From NCBI GenBank assembly GCA_021324545.1, contig JAJPIX010000044.1, forward strand, positions 1 to 64,000: 64,000 nucleotides of DNA, given 5' to 3'. Made by a program: the position numbers and the translations under genes. This DNA is from Alphaproteobacteria bacterium (lineage in GTDB: Bacteria; Pseudomonadota; Alphaproteobacteria; Micropepsales; Micropepsaceae). Under the pieces are notes generated by a model. The model was not told the origin of the DNA. It saw nothing but the letters and a program-made list of their open reading frames with translations, and ran no database searches. Below, piece after piece: positions 9,553 through 17,459 of this stretch (the stretch's first letter is position 1; every line of letters begins with the position of its first letter).

Positions 9553-9888
9553 TCAAACGACCGGTTCATCCACGAAGCTGCGGCCTTCGCGGTCTTCGAT
9601 CTCCACGATCCACAGATCGGGATCGAAGCGGACCTGCTTTTCGAAATAGCCGCGCGCCTTGTCTTCGACGGTCGGGCCGCCCAGCGGCTTCACCCACACG
9701 AGTTCGCCATCGCCGCGGCGCGCCTGGGAGAGCACCGTGCAGGTGCCGTCAAGCGGATTGAGCTTGAGCAATATCGCGCCGGCTTCCTCTGCTCCCTTGC
9801 GAACGACGAAGGCCTGGGCGCCAGCCACTTCCGCGCGGCGCACAAGCGCGCGCACAAAGATGCCGGCCTTGAGGCGGGGAACGGTCAC
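9553..9888 (-). CDS. DUF1491 family protein
   Basis: The 111-residue soluble protein matches the alphaproteobacterial DUF1491 pattern: a basic start ending in a [20 protein letters not shown] core, [10 protein letters not shown], and a C-terminal [15 protein letters not shown]. Function is unknown. It starts with GTG at 9888, overlapping the stop of the upstream histidine kinase (GTGA), so it is translationally coupled to the kinase. The same coupling may point to a role in that signalling pathway, but nothing in the sequence shows how. Confidence 0.8.
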   Translation of the reverse strand: MTVPRLKAGIFVRALVRRAEVAGAQAFVVRKGAEEAGAILLKLNPLDGTCTVLSQARRGDGELVWVKPLGGPTVEDKARGYFEKQVRFDPDLWIVEIEDREGRSFVDEPVV

Positions 9889-11606
9889 GCCGCAGCGTTG
9901 CGGACGGCGGGGTGTTCGTCAAGGCGCGGCGCAAGCCGCGCGCCATCTTCGGCGACAGCGGCATAGGGCAACCGCACGCGCACGGCCGTCCCCTCCCCAA
10001 GCTTCGATTCCACGATCACCTCGCCGCCGTGCATGGCCGCGAACGCCTTCACCAGCGCCAGGCCCAGCCCTGTGCCTTCCTTGGAGCGGACATGTTCGCC
10101 TTCCACCTGCTCGAAGGGCTGGCCGAGACGCTTCAGATCGCGCTGACTGATGCCCACGCCGGTGTCGCGCACGGCGATTTCGATGCCTTGCGCGTCCCTT
10201 GTCGCAGTGACGCACACCTCTCCGCCGCGCGGGGTAAATTTCACGCCATTGGACAGGAGATTGACCACCATCTGCTTCAAGGCGCGCCGATCCGCGAAAA
10301 TCGTTCCGGCTTCACGCGCAACCGACATCTTGAGAATAACTCCGGCGCGTTCGGCCTGGAGTTTCACGAAGCGCACGCTCTGGGCGATCAGCTCATTCAG
10401 GTCGAAGATCTCTTCCGAAAGTTCAAACTTGCCCGCCTCGATCTTCGACATGTCGAGAATGCCGTTGATCAGCTCCAGAAGATGGCTGCCGCTCTCATGG
10501 ATATGGCGGGAATATTCGAGGTAGCGCGGCACGCCCAGCGGACCGAACATTTCGTGCGTCATCACTTCGGAAAAGCCGATAATCGCGTTGAGCGGCGTTC
10601 TGAGCTCGTGACTCATGTTGGCGAGGAAGCGCGACTTGGCGCGGTTGGCCTCTTCCGCCTGGTCGCGCGCTTCGATGAGCGCGGCTTCATGGCGTTTGCG
10701 CTCGGTGATGTCGCGGGTGACCGCCACAATGTCGGCGGGCTTGCCCTCGGCCGGGGCCGCCGGCCGGCAGCGCATTTCGGTCCATACAAAGGTCCGGTCT
10801 TGGCGCTTCAGCCGCACTTCGGCCGATGCCGCGCGGCCGAAATAGCTCGCTTCCATGAAGGCCGACTGCATGGCCTTGAGATCGGCGGCATGCACGAGCG
10901 CGGAGGGCGCAAGGCCTTCGAGCTTTTCGGGCGGAACGCCAAGAAGGCTCTGCGAGGCGGGGCTTGCGAACCGGATCCGCCCATCGGCCGAATGGCGCGT
11001 GATCAAGTCCATCGCGTTATCGGCCAGAAAGCGATACATGGCCGCGCCCTCGGCCGCGGCGCGATCGGCGGCCCGCTGGCGATCCTGGGCGGCAGCGGCC
11101 ACAAGCGCCGCCTGCATGACGGCTGTGAGCGCTGACAGGGCATAGATCTGCCAGATGGCGGTTCCGAGGCGCGACGGCGGAAGCCAGTCGAGCGCGCTGC
11201 AAAGCGCAACCGCCATCAGCGCCAGGGCGGCCGCTGCGCCTGCCCGCAACACGGCCGGCCGGCCGCCGGACAGCGCAGCTTCGGCGGGGACCAGCGCAAA
11301 CCAGACGACGAGCGGAGACGTGAGTCCCCCGGTGAGAACGGCCAGATAGGCGATCAGGCTTGCGAAGACCGAAAGGGCCGCGGTTTCAAGGACGGCCAGT
11401 GGCAGGCTGGTCAGGGCCAGCAGCGCAAATCCCGCCGGCGCGATCAGCCCTAAGATCGCTATGCCTTCGGGAAGCCCCGGCGGCCCGGCAAACCAGACAA
11501 AAGCGCCCGACAAAAGGGCCCCGACGGCGGCCTTGGCGGACTGGACGGCGACGAAGTGGCGACGTTCGCTTACGTTGCGGTCTTGCGCCTCCAACGGTCC
11601 GCTCAT
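9885..11606 (-). CDS. Membrane PAS-domain sensor histidine kinase (PleC/DivJ-like)
   Basis: The protein of about 573 residues has several N-terminal membrane helices, a PAS domain ([20 protein letters not shown] onward), a HisKA domain with the phospho-acceptor His in [20 protein letters not shown], and a HATPase domain (N-box [27 protein letters not shown]). The H-box neighbourhood (EMFGPLG, then YSRHIHESG) resembles alphaproteobacterial cell-cycle kinases of the PleC/DivJ/PdhS group. ATG 11606 follows a GCGAGG ribosome site; a start at 11675 is possible but overlaps the likely promoter region. No response regulator is adjacent. It is divergent from a second kinase and coupled to DUF1491. 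Confidence 0.88.
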   Translation of the reverse strand: MSGPLEAQDRNVSERRHFVAVQSAKAAVGALLSGAFVWFAGPPGLPEGIAILGLIAPAGFALLALTSLPLAVLETAALSVFASLIAYLAVLTGGLTSPLVVWFALVPAEAALSGGRPAVLRAGAAAALALMAVALCSALDWLPPSRLGTAIWQIYALSALTAVMQAALVAAAAQDRQRAADRAAAEGAAMYRFLADNAMDLITRHSADGRIRFASPASQSLLGVPPEKLEGLAPSALVHAADLKAMQSAFMEASYFGRAASAEVRLKRQDRTFVWTEMRCRPAAPAEGKPADIVAVTRDITERKRHEAALIEARDQAEEANRAKSRFLANMSHELRTPLNAIIGFSEVMTHEMFGPLGVPRYLEYSRHIHESGSHLLELINGILDMSKIEAGKFELSEEIFDLNELIAQSVRFVKLQAERAGVILKMSVAREAGTIFADRRALKQMVVNLLSNGVKFTPRGGEVCVTATRDAQGIEIAVRDTGVGISQRDLKRLGQPFEQVEGEHVRSKEGTGLGLALVKAFAAMHGGEVIVESKLGEGTAVRVRLPYAAVAEDGARLAPRLDEHPAVRNAAA

Positions 11607-11839
11607 CCCAGCGCCTCGCCATTGCCGAAGCCCGCAACAGTGAGGAGTTTCGCTTAACGAAAATTGAACGGACACGAACTTCGTTCGTTAATTTGCAAGA
11701 TTTGAGGGGTATGCCGTTCACCGTTTCTTAACTCCGGTGACGAAATCCCGAACGACTCCGCTTTTCGTGCAAGATTTCAGAAAAGTTTCGTGCACAGACT
11801 CGCGAACTGTCCGCGAAGAGGGCGTTGGGGAACCGGGAC
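11607..11839. promoter_or_regulatory. Divergent promoter region between two sensor kinases with CtrA-like site
   Basis: This non-coding interval separates the divergent kinase genes. It holds TTAA-N7-TGAAC at 11654-11669, one mismatch from the CtrA consensus TTAA-N7-TTAAC, plus isolated TTAAC and GTTAA elements (around 11687-11731). CtrA control is an inference from known alphaproteobacterial cell-cycle regulation. Confidence 0.35.
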
Positions 11840-13027
11840 ATGCAACCATCCGCCGCCGCGGCGCGAAGCGCCGCACATGCGCACACCGGCGCTCCCGCGG
11901 TGCTGGAAGCCTTCGACGCGCTTCGCGTTGCGGTTACGGTGTTCGATGCGGCCGACCGGCTGATCTATTGCAACCGTCATTTCCACTATCTCTTCCCCAG
12001 CCTGCCCGATCATTCGGCGCTTCTTGGAAAGACCTATAGCGATCTCGTCAGGCTGGAGGTCGCCTGTGGCGCGATCGCGGCAAGCGAAACGCTGGAAGGC
12101 CTCGAAGGATTTGTGGCGCGCCGTTATGCGCAACTGCACGGCGGCGAATACAAGCCGCTCGACGTGAAGCTGGCCAATGGCCACATCGTGGAAATCAAGG
12201 CGCGGCGCGCGGCGAACGGCGGCTTTGTCGCACTCTGGACCGACGTCACGGACCTGCGGCGGCTGGCCCATTCCTCCGCGCAGACCGCCGCCCAGCGCAG
12301 CGCCTTCCTGGCCGAGTTGATGGGAAGGCTGAGCGTGGGGGCCGATGAGGGAACCTCCGCCGATTTCCTGCGAACCATGAGCCACGAGCTCAAGACGCCG
12401 CTGAACGCGATCATTGGCTTTGCCGACCTTTTGCGGGCCGATCCCAGCCGTTTCACCAGCCAGCAGATCACCGATTATGCCGAGCTGATCCATGCCGGCG
12501 GACAGAATCTGCTGCGGCTGATCAACCAGATCATGGACCTGACCAAAATCGCCGCAGGCAAATTCCGCCTGGAACGGGCCGGCGTCGATGCGGGCCTTGC
12601 CCTGTCGGATGCGCGCGATGCGGCCCTGCCGCGTGCGAGCGAAAAATCCATCGCGCTGCTTATGGAGGATCTTGCCGGCCCGTACATGGTCCACGCCGAC
12701 GCGATGGCGTTGCGCACGATGATCCGGCATCTGGTGGAAAACGCCGTAACTTTCACCCAGCCCAGGGGCGAAGTGCGCCTTTCGCTGAAGCAGGTCGGCG
12801 GCCGCGTTCATATTACGGTCGCCGACAACGGCCCGGGGGTGGACGAGGCCGAATTGCGGCGGATCCTTCTGCCGTTCGAACAGGGCGGCGCGCGCCATCA
12901 TGGCCACGGCGCGGGACTAGGGCTTACGCTGGTCAAGGCGCTGGCCGAACTGCATGGGGGGGCGCTTTCCATCGAAAGCGTGCTCGGCGAAGGTTTCACC
13001 GCGACGCTGGAACTTCCCGTGGGCTGA
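11840..13027 (+). CDS. Soluble PAS histidine kinase
   Basis: The 395-residue protein has no membrane segment. An N-terminal PAS-like domain (VAVTVFDAADRLIYCNRHF) is followed by HisKA with the phosphorylated His in [20 protein letters not shown] and a HATPase domain (HLVENAVTF, DNGPGVDEAEL, GAGLGLTLVKALAELHGG). It is probably a cytoplasmic sensor phosphorylating an unlinked response regulator. An in-frame TTG at 11825 could extend it by five residues; the ATG at 11840 is preferred. It lies opposite the membrane kinase, sharing the CtrA-like intergenic region. Confidence 0.87.
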   Translation: MQPSAAAARSAAHAHTGAPAVLEAFDALRVAVTVFDAADRLIYCNRHFHYLFPSLPDHSALLGKTYSDLVRLEVACGAIAASETLEGLEGFVARRYAQLHGGEYKPLDVKLANGHIVEIKARRAANGGFVALWTDVTDLRRLAHSSAQTAAQRSAFLAELMGRLSVGADEGTSADFLRTMSHELKTPLNAIIGFADLLRADPSRFTSQQITDYAELIHAGGQNLLRLINQIMDLTKIAAGKFRLERAGVDAGLALSDARDAALPRASEKSIALLMEDLAGPYMVHADAMALRTMIRHLVENAVTFTQPRGEVRLSLKQVGGRVHITVADNGPGVDEAELRRILLPFEQGGARHHGHGAGLGLTLVKALAELHGGALSIESVLGEGFTATLELPVG

Positions 13028-13241
13028 GGCGGCCGCAATCGCCCGATTCAGTTTCCGTTTACGGACAATTTGAATCAACTTCGCATCTGTTTTGAATCGA
13101 GACAGCGCCGACGGGTTGCCGGAATTTTTCCGCTGTTTTCCTTGAGCGGCCAAATTAAGACGATTGCATCGAACTTTACCGAATCGTTTCAGCCTAACGA
13201 AAACCGGCACGACATAGTCTTCTGCGCGTTAGCAGCGAGGT
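13028..13241 (+). promoter_or_regulatory. AT-richer leader with four GANTC sites
   Basis: This 214-nt gap upstream of a small membrane-protein gene contains GANTC (CcrM methylation) sites at 13045, 13072, 13094 and 13181. That is dense for GC-rich DNA. No ORF or stable hairpin is evident. Methylation-dependent control is only inferred. Confidence 0.3.
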
Positions 13242-13532
13242 ATGATCATGCTGTTTCGTGCGCTGTTCTGGATTTCGCTGATGGCCGTGTTGATGCCCCA
13301 TGAGCCGGACCTGGGACTCGGTCGCCCCGGTTTTGGCGGTATGCTCGCCAGCGATTTCCCGATGCCGCAAACACTCGCCAACCCTTCGCAGGTCTGCAAT
13401 GGTCATGAACAGGCCTGCGGCAGCGCGCTGTCCGCGCTGGACTGGTTGCAGGTCAACGCTGTTCGCAGCCTCGACATGGTGAAAACCGAGATCGAGGAAC
13501 AGAAGCGCGAGCGCGCCCACGCGATAAACTAG
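13242..13532 (+). CDS. Small exported or membrane protein (DUF5330-like)
   Basis: The 96-residue product opens with one hydrophobic segment (MLFRALFWISLMAVLMP) typical of small alphaproteobacterial DUF5330-type proteins. A polar region with two cysteines (QVCNGHEQACGSALSAL) and a charged helical tail follow. A GAGG ribosome site precedes both ATG 13242 and ATG 13248; spacing favours the second. Function is unknown. Its TAG stop shares CTAG with the stop of the convergent DUF6456 gene. Confidence 0.6.
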   Translation: MIMLFRALFWISLMAVLMPHEPDLGLGRPGFGGMLASDFPMPQTLANPSQVCNGHEQACGSALSALDWLQVNAVRSLDMVKTEIEEQKRERAHAIN

Positions 13533-14338
13533 GCGGAACCACTCAGAGCCTCCTCCTCCTGCCGCCAGCTTCGCGTGCGTGCGCGTTCGCGCGGCGCAGA
13601 TGAGAGCCCGTAGTGGGCGGCCAGCCGGTCGAGCCCGAGTTTCAGCACGACAAAAGCCGAGTGCCGCGGCCAGTCCTTTTCGCGCTCCGCCAGCGACAGC
13701 CCCTTCAGATGGCAGCACACGTCGAACAGGACATCGGAAAGGCCCGGCCCCACGGCGCGCATCGCCCGGTTGAAGCGCTGCTTGGCGGCAAGCACCGTGT
13801 CCGGAATTTGCGCTGCGCGCGCGGCGCCACGGCGGTCACCGATCGCGGGCGCCGTGAGGTCGGCGCACAGCCGCGGCATGAGCTGCGCCAGGGTGAAATC
13901 GCGCCGCAGACGCTCGCCGGCAGCAAACTGCGCGGCGTCCAGCAATCCGCGCGAACGCAGCCGGGCAAGCGGCGATTCCGCGTCGTCCATGGCCACGATG
14001 TGCTCCCGGCCGGCCTCGTCGCGGATCCTGCGTTCGACAAGAAGCTGGTGCTGGGCCGCAAACGGCGTATCCGGATTGAGCGCGCGCGAAAGCCAGCCCG
14101 TCCCCACGTCGCTGAGCACGAAAATCTCCGATTGCGGATCGCGTCGCGCAATCCAGCCACGGCGGAAGAATTCGGCAAACATCGGCTTGCGCAGCATCGC
14201 AACGCCATTGCGTTTGCCGGTTGTGCGCACGGCATAATCGCCATTCCGGCCCGGAACCAGGACGGCTTCCTTTTCGGACAGCAGTCGCAAGACACGGCGG
14301 CCTTCGCGGGCAACTTCGGCTTCGGAGATTCTCTTCAT
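13529..14338 (-). CDS. DUF6456 domain protein, probable DNA-associated regulator
   Basis: The 269-residue soluble, Arg-rich protein has a C-terminal DUF6456-like region (QRFNRAMRAVGPGLSDVLFD, then KGLSLAEREKDWPRHSA and LKLGLDRLAAHYGL). The N-terminal half looks like a winged-helix module (RRVLRLLSEKEAVLV). ATG 14338 is chosen because AAAGGGAAC precedes it; the frame extends to 14401 without support. A GTTC-N7-GTTC LexA-type box overlaps that ribosome site, suggesting SOS control. Biochemical function is unknown. Confidence 0.75.
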   Translation of the reverse strand: MKRISEAEVAREGRRVLRLLSEKEAVLVPGRNGDYAVRTTGKRNGVAMLRKPMFAEFFRRGWIARRDPQSEIFVLSDVGTGWLSRALNPDTPFAAQHQLLVERRIRDEAGREHIVAMDDAESPLARLRSRGLLDAAQFAAGERLRRDFTLAQLMPRLCADLTAPAIGDRRGAARAAQIPDTVLAAKQRFNRAMRAVGPGLSDVLFDVCCHLKGLSLAEREKDWPRHSAFVVLKLGLDRLAAHYGLSSAPRERARTRSWRQEEEALSGSA

Positions 14339-14342
14339 ATTT

Positions 14343-14357
14343 GTTCCCTTTATGTTC
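14343..14357 (-). promoter_or_regulatory. LexA-type (SOS) box overlapping the ribosome binding site
   Basis: A perfect direct repeat GTTC-CCTTTAT-GTTC matches the alphaproteobacterial LexA consensus GTTC-N7-GTTC. On the coding strand it reads GAAC-N7-GAAC and includes the AAAGGGAAC ribosome site 5 nt before the DUF6456 start. About two chance matches are expected in 64 kb, so function is unproven, but placement in a short intergenic region is favourable. Confidence 0.45.
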
Positions 14358-14365
14358 CATATCCG

Positions 14366-14387
14366 CCTAAATACTCCTAGATTTAGG
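14366..14387. promoter_or_regulatory. Perfect 7-bp inverted repeat, possible operator
   Basis: CCTAAAT and ATTTAGG are separated by 8 nt in the divergent region between the DUF6456 gene and a lipoprotein gene. The AT-rich symmetric form resembles a dimeric repressor site. No regulator can be assigned. Confidence 0.35.
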
Positions 14388-14437
14388 AATGTCAAGCCCA
14401 AAGCGATGGCGCCGCGAATTTCTGCTAAGCTGCCGGA

Positions 14438-14779
14438 ATGAAAAAGACATTCGGACTTGTGACTCTTGCACTGAGCGTTGCCCTGGCCGGCTGCGCCATA
14501 TTCGATACGCCGCGCGACCGGGCGATTCGGCGCACGCCCAGCTACCGGCAGGGCTATGAAGACGGCTGCGCCTCGGCCAACAATGAGGCCTCGGGCTATC
14601 GCTATCAGGGAACGGTGCGCGATCCCTTGCTGGCCAAGTCGGACAGCGTTTACCGCGCCGGCTGGAGCAATGGTTTCAATACCTGCCGGATCGCGCGCTC
14701 GCCCGGCATGGGAACGCTGCGGAACCCGGTGCCCAGCGTTTCGCCGGGCTATCCCGAGGCCCCGAACAGCTCACAATGA
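14438..14779 (+). CDS. Small lipoprotein
   Basis: The 113-residue product has a classical lipoprotein signal with lipobox LAGC (Cys19), after which the mature part is polar. It contains the pattern PSYRQGYEDGCASANNEASG and later VYRAGWSNGFNTCR, two related GYxxGC/GWxxGF-like segments with a cysteine pair. This is common in small uncharacterised envelope lipoproteins. Its stop overlaps the start of the next gene by 4 nt (ATGA), so the two are coupled. Confidence 0.75.
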   Translation: MKKTFGLVTLALSVALAGCAIFDTPRDRAIRRTPSYRQGYEDGCASANNEASGYRYQGTVRDPLLAKSDSVYRAGWSNGFNTCRIARSPGMGTLRNPVPSVSPGYPEAPNSSQ

Positions 14780-15021
14780 TCCGGTGGCTTGCGACAATGG
14801 TCCTTCTGATTGCGGCTGTCGCCGTGTGTGCCGTCTTTCTTGCCTATTCCACGATCGACCCCTGCCGCGCGCTGGCCATCGAGCGGGCGCGCCGAAGCCC
14901 GCTTCCCGCCGGATTTGCGCGGCCCTTGACCGAACTTTCGGTCAGCGGGCTGTCGGAGACCGCCTGCACGGCCGACCTGCTCAGATCCTGGCGCGAGCGG
15001 CTGGATGCGGCGCTTCCCTAG
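14776..15021 (+). CDS. Small membrane-anchored protein
   Basis: The 81-residue protein has an N-terminal transmembrane or uncleaved signal helix (WLATMVLLIAAVAVCAVFLA) and a short periplasmic domain with two cysteines (DPCRALAIE; ETACTADLL). It overlaps the lipoprotein gene by 4 nt. No family is recognised; a partner of the lipoprotein is the simplest reading. Confidence 0.65.
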   Translation: MIRWLATMVLLIAAVAVCAVFLAYSTIDPCRALAIERARRSPLPAGFARPLTELSVSGLSETACTADLLRSWRERLDAALP

Positions 15022-15276
15022 GCGGGCAGCCGCAGCAGCATTGTTAATGGCGCGCCAGCCTGGAGCGCCAGGTTCATCAGCATACAGATTTTCTGTCCGC
15101 AAACCGTCATACGGGCGTAAAATTGTCCGTGCACGGTTGAATCGCCGTGCTTTGCGCCAAAGGGCCCCCATGCTGGGACACCTTGTTTACAGCCGCCATG
15201 CCCTCGACGAAGCCCTGCCCGCACCGCTGCCCGCCGGGTGGCTTGCGCGTTTTTTTCGCATGCTGTTCCGCGGGCG
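15022..15276. other. Intergenic stretch without a confident gene
   Basis: These 255 nt hold no recognised RNA or promoter motif. A 36-codon frame (15170-15280, ending WLARFFRMLFRGR) follows AAAGGGC and could encode a small amphipathic peptide. It ends inside the convergent DUF4424 stop and has no other support. Confidence 0.3.
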
Positions 15277-16317
15277 CTAGAACGGAACAGGCCGGGTTGA
15301 CAGAACGACGACCCTGATGTCGTCGGCCGGCGCGAAATTTTCACGCGTGACTTCGAAGGTTGTGGGCCCCGTTTTCCGGATGTCGTCGAAGTGGCAAAGC
15401 GACAACGTGTTGCCGGGCGAAAGCTTGTCGATCGTCAGGTGAAAATGGCCGATGCCGCCCTTCCAGTTGTTGGCGGTTCTCAGGATGAAATCGGTGGACG
15501 ACGCCGACATCATCCCGTCCATGGTGTTGCTCTTCTTCTGCGCCGCGAGCTGGCGGGCGAGCTGGGCCAGCGTGCCCTGATCCATGCAGTAGGTCTTTTT
15601 CCAATAGTCGTCCTGCGTGCCCGGCGTGGCGTTTAGGTCTGTCTCGGTGAAGAACGCCTGGCCGGTGACCGGCTTGTAGCTGTGCTCGATGATGACCGTC
15701 TTCCCCGCCGGGAAATCCTGCGTCCACCAGAATTTCGTGCGCACCAGCCACTTGGCGGCATAGGAGTGGTCGCCCTCGGCGCCTTCATCCTCGATGAGGT
15801 CGGCCTTGATCAGGGCTGCAATCCTGTCTTTCGGCAGCCTGGCGATGAGATCGGAATTGCCGGCCAGCAGCACATTGACGGGCAGACCTGCGGCCTTCAC
15901 CTGCGCGGTGACATCGCGGCCCTTGTAAAAGGCGCGCTGCTCCACCTGCACCGGCACGGGCTTGCCATCCACAATCGCCCTGAAGCCCACGAAATTCACA
16001 GGATCGCTCTGCACCGTGCCGATGCCTTCCCCGTAGAATTCATAGGAGTCGATGTCGGGGAGCGGAAAGGCGACGATGGTCTTCACGTCATTCGGACCGT
16101 CATTGACGAACCCGTAGCGGATGCGCACCGCCTTGGGGCTGAGATACAGATCCTCGCTCGCCATGCGGATGCTGTCCGCTTTTGTGAACAGCAGCCCGCC
16201 CGCGCCCAGCTGCGCGGTGGAATCGTCAGCCGACGTCGGCGCTGCGAACAGTCCGCCACAAGCCAGCGCGAAAAAGGACGCGCGCCAGACGCGATGCAAA
16301 ACGAGTAACCCCGACAT
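15277..16317 (-). CDS. Secreted DUF4424 family protein
   Basis: The 346-residue protein has an N-terminal signal sequence (SFFALACGGLFAAPTSA) and then a DUF4424-like beta-rich domain. Recognisable segments are GGLLFTKADSIRMASEDLYL, FPLPDIDSYEFYGE, FVGFRAIVDGKPV, KFWWTQDFPAGKTVIIEHSY and a C-terminal DNWKG-like segment (NNWKGGIGHFHLTID). It is periplasmic or outer-membrane associated; function unknown. It stands 16 nt downstream of the AraC regulator on the same strand, so the regulator and this protein may be cotranscribed. Confidence 0.8.
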   Translation of the reverse strand: MSGLLVLHRVWRASFFALACGGLFAAPTSADDSTAQLGAGGLLFTKADSIRMASEDLYLSPKAVRIRYGFVNDGPNDVKTIVAFPLPDIDSYEFYGEGIGTVQSDPVNFVGFRAIVDGKPVPVQVEQRAFYKGRDVTAQVKAAGLPVNVLLAGNSDLIARLPKDRIAALIKADLIEDEGAEGDHSYAAKWLVRTKFWWTQDFPAGKTVIIEHSYKPVTGQAFFTETDLNATPGTQDDYWKKTYCMDQGTLAQLARQLAAQKKSNTMDGMMSASSTDFILRTANNWKGGIGHFHLTIDKLSPGNTLSLCHFDDIRKTGPTTFEVTRENFAPADDIRVVVLSTRPVPF

Positions 16318-16333
16318 GATATCTCCCCTCCGC

Positions 16334-17323
16334 TCAGGACCGCCCGGCGCGTTCCCGCGACTCGCCGGGTGTCAATCCATAGCGCCGGCGGAACATGCGG
16401 TTGAAATAAGACAGATCGCCGAAGCCGGCTTCAAGCGCAATATCGCTGATCTTGCGGCCATTGAGCTGCGGATTGGAAAGCATGGCCCGTGCGCGTTCAA
16501 GCCTATGATCGCGAAGATATTCCGTAAAGGTGACACCGTCGTCCTGGAAAAGCATCTGCACGTAACGCGGTGAAAGACGGAAACGGGCTGCAACGGCGCC
16601 GATTGTATGATCGCGGGCGGGATCCAAGGCGAGATATTTCTTGATTGCGCGCAGGCGCGCGCTGCGCAGTCCGCGGTTTTTTGCAACTTCCGATGCGTCG
16701 CGCGCGGCGCCCAACGCCAGGGCAACAAGGTCGCAAATCTGGCTGGAGATGACCCGATCAAATTCCGGGTCGAGCGGTACGGGGTTGTCGTTCAGCCAGC
16801 TGAGATAGATCTTCAGAAGTCGCAAGACCTGGGAGCCTGCCGGCACTGGCCGCGCGAAGCACCGATCGGCATCCCGGAGCAGGGGCGCAAGGCGTTCTCG
16901 CCGGATTACGAGCGCAAATCCCGTGCAGGGCCCGGGGACAGTGATATCGCCGACCTCGCCGCTGGAACAGGCAACGGCATCACCCGGGGACAGCGCTACC
17001 TCATGCCCGAATTGCCGCTCGACGGCGCCGGTGCTGAAAGATTGCACCACGATGCTGTCGTCGCTATCAGAAAGGAGTTCCTTCGTCCGCCCGATGCGAA
17101 ACGGAGAGTGCCTTTCGGCGACGAATGTAAGCCCCGGCAGCGACCGGATCTGCATTTCGGCGTTGAATTCGAACCTGGGCAGCGGTTCAGCCTGCACGCG
17201 CAACAGTTTGCGCCCCAGGACTTCGCAAAATACCGGCACACGCTCATGCGCCGGCAACGCGTGAGTCGAAAACCGGAAGAGCCCGGGCGTCCCTTCCGGA
17301 TTGTCCACCGGTGTCTGTGGCAT
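16334..17323 (-). CDS. AraC-family transcriptional regulator
   Basis: The 329-residue protein has an N-terminal AraC-binding-like beta domain (FSTGAVERQFGHEVALSPGD) and two C-terminal helix-turn-helix motifs (HTIGAVAARFRLSPRYVQML; KISDIALEAGFGDLSYFNRM) followed by FRRRYGLTPGESR. The N-terminal type is that of regulators with an AraC_binding_2 domain. The ligand is unknown. It may control the downstream DUF4424 gene or the divergent RTX gene (136 nt away). Confidence 0.9.
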   Translation of the reverse strand: MPQTPVDNPEGTPGLFRFSTHALPAHERVPVFCEVLGRKLLRVQAEPLPRFEFNAEMQIRSLPGLTFVAERHSPFRIGRTKELLSDSDDSIVVQSFSTGAVERQFGHEVALSPGDAVACSSGEVGDITVPGPCTGFALVIRRERLAPLLRDADRCFARPVPAGSQVLRLLKIYLSWLNDNPVPLDPEFDRVISSQICDLVALALGAARDASEVAKNRGLRSARLRAIKKYLALDPARDHTIGAVAARFRLSPRYVQMLFQDDGVTFTEYLRDHRLERARAMLSNPQLNGRKISDIALEAGFGDLSYFNRMFRRRYGLTPGESRERAGRS

Positions 17324-17459
17324 CGCTCCGCCCCTGACGGCGAGAATCTAGCAAGAGATTTCGTTTTTGTCCCTATCGACTTCGCCAGCGCCCAAGACCG
17401 GCCAAACCTGCGCCGCCTAGAAGGCGCCCTAATCCTGAAAGCAATCCAGGGATTTTGCC

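Noticed and set aside
9912-11135. Plus-strand frame of 407 codons opposite the membrane kinase
   Set aside because: It is a shadow frame; the opposite strand encodes complete kinase domains.
15170-15280. 36-codon frame with amphipathic C-terminus
   Set aside because: Weak ribosome site only, no homology recognised and overlap with the convergent stop; left as unproven.
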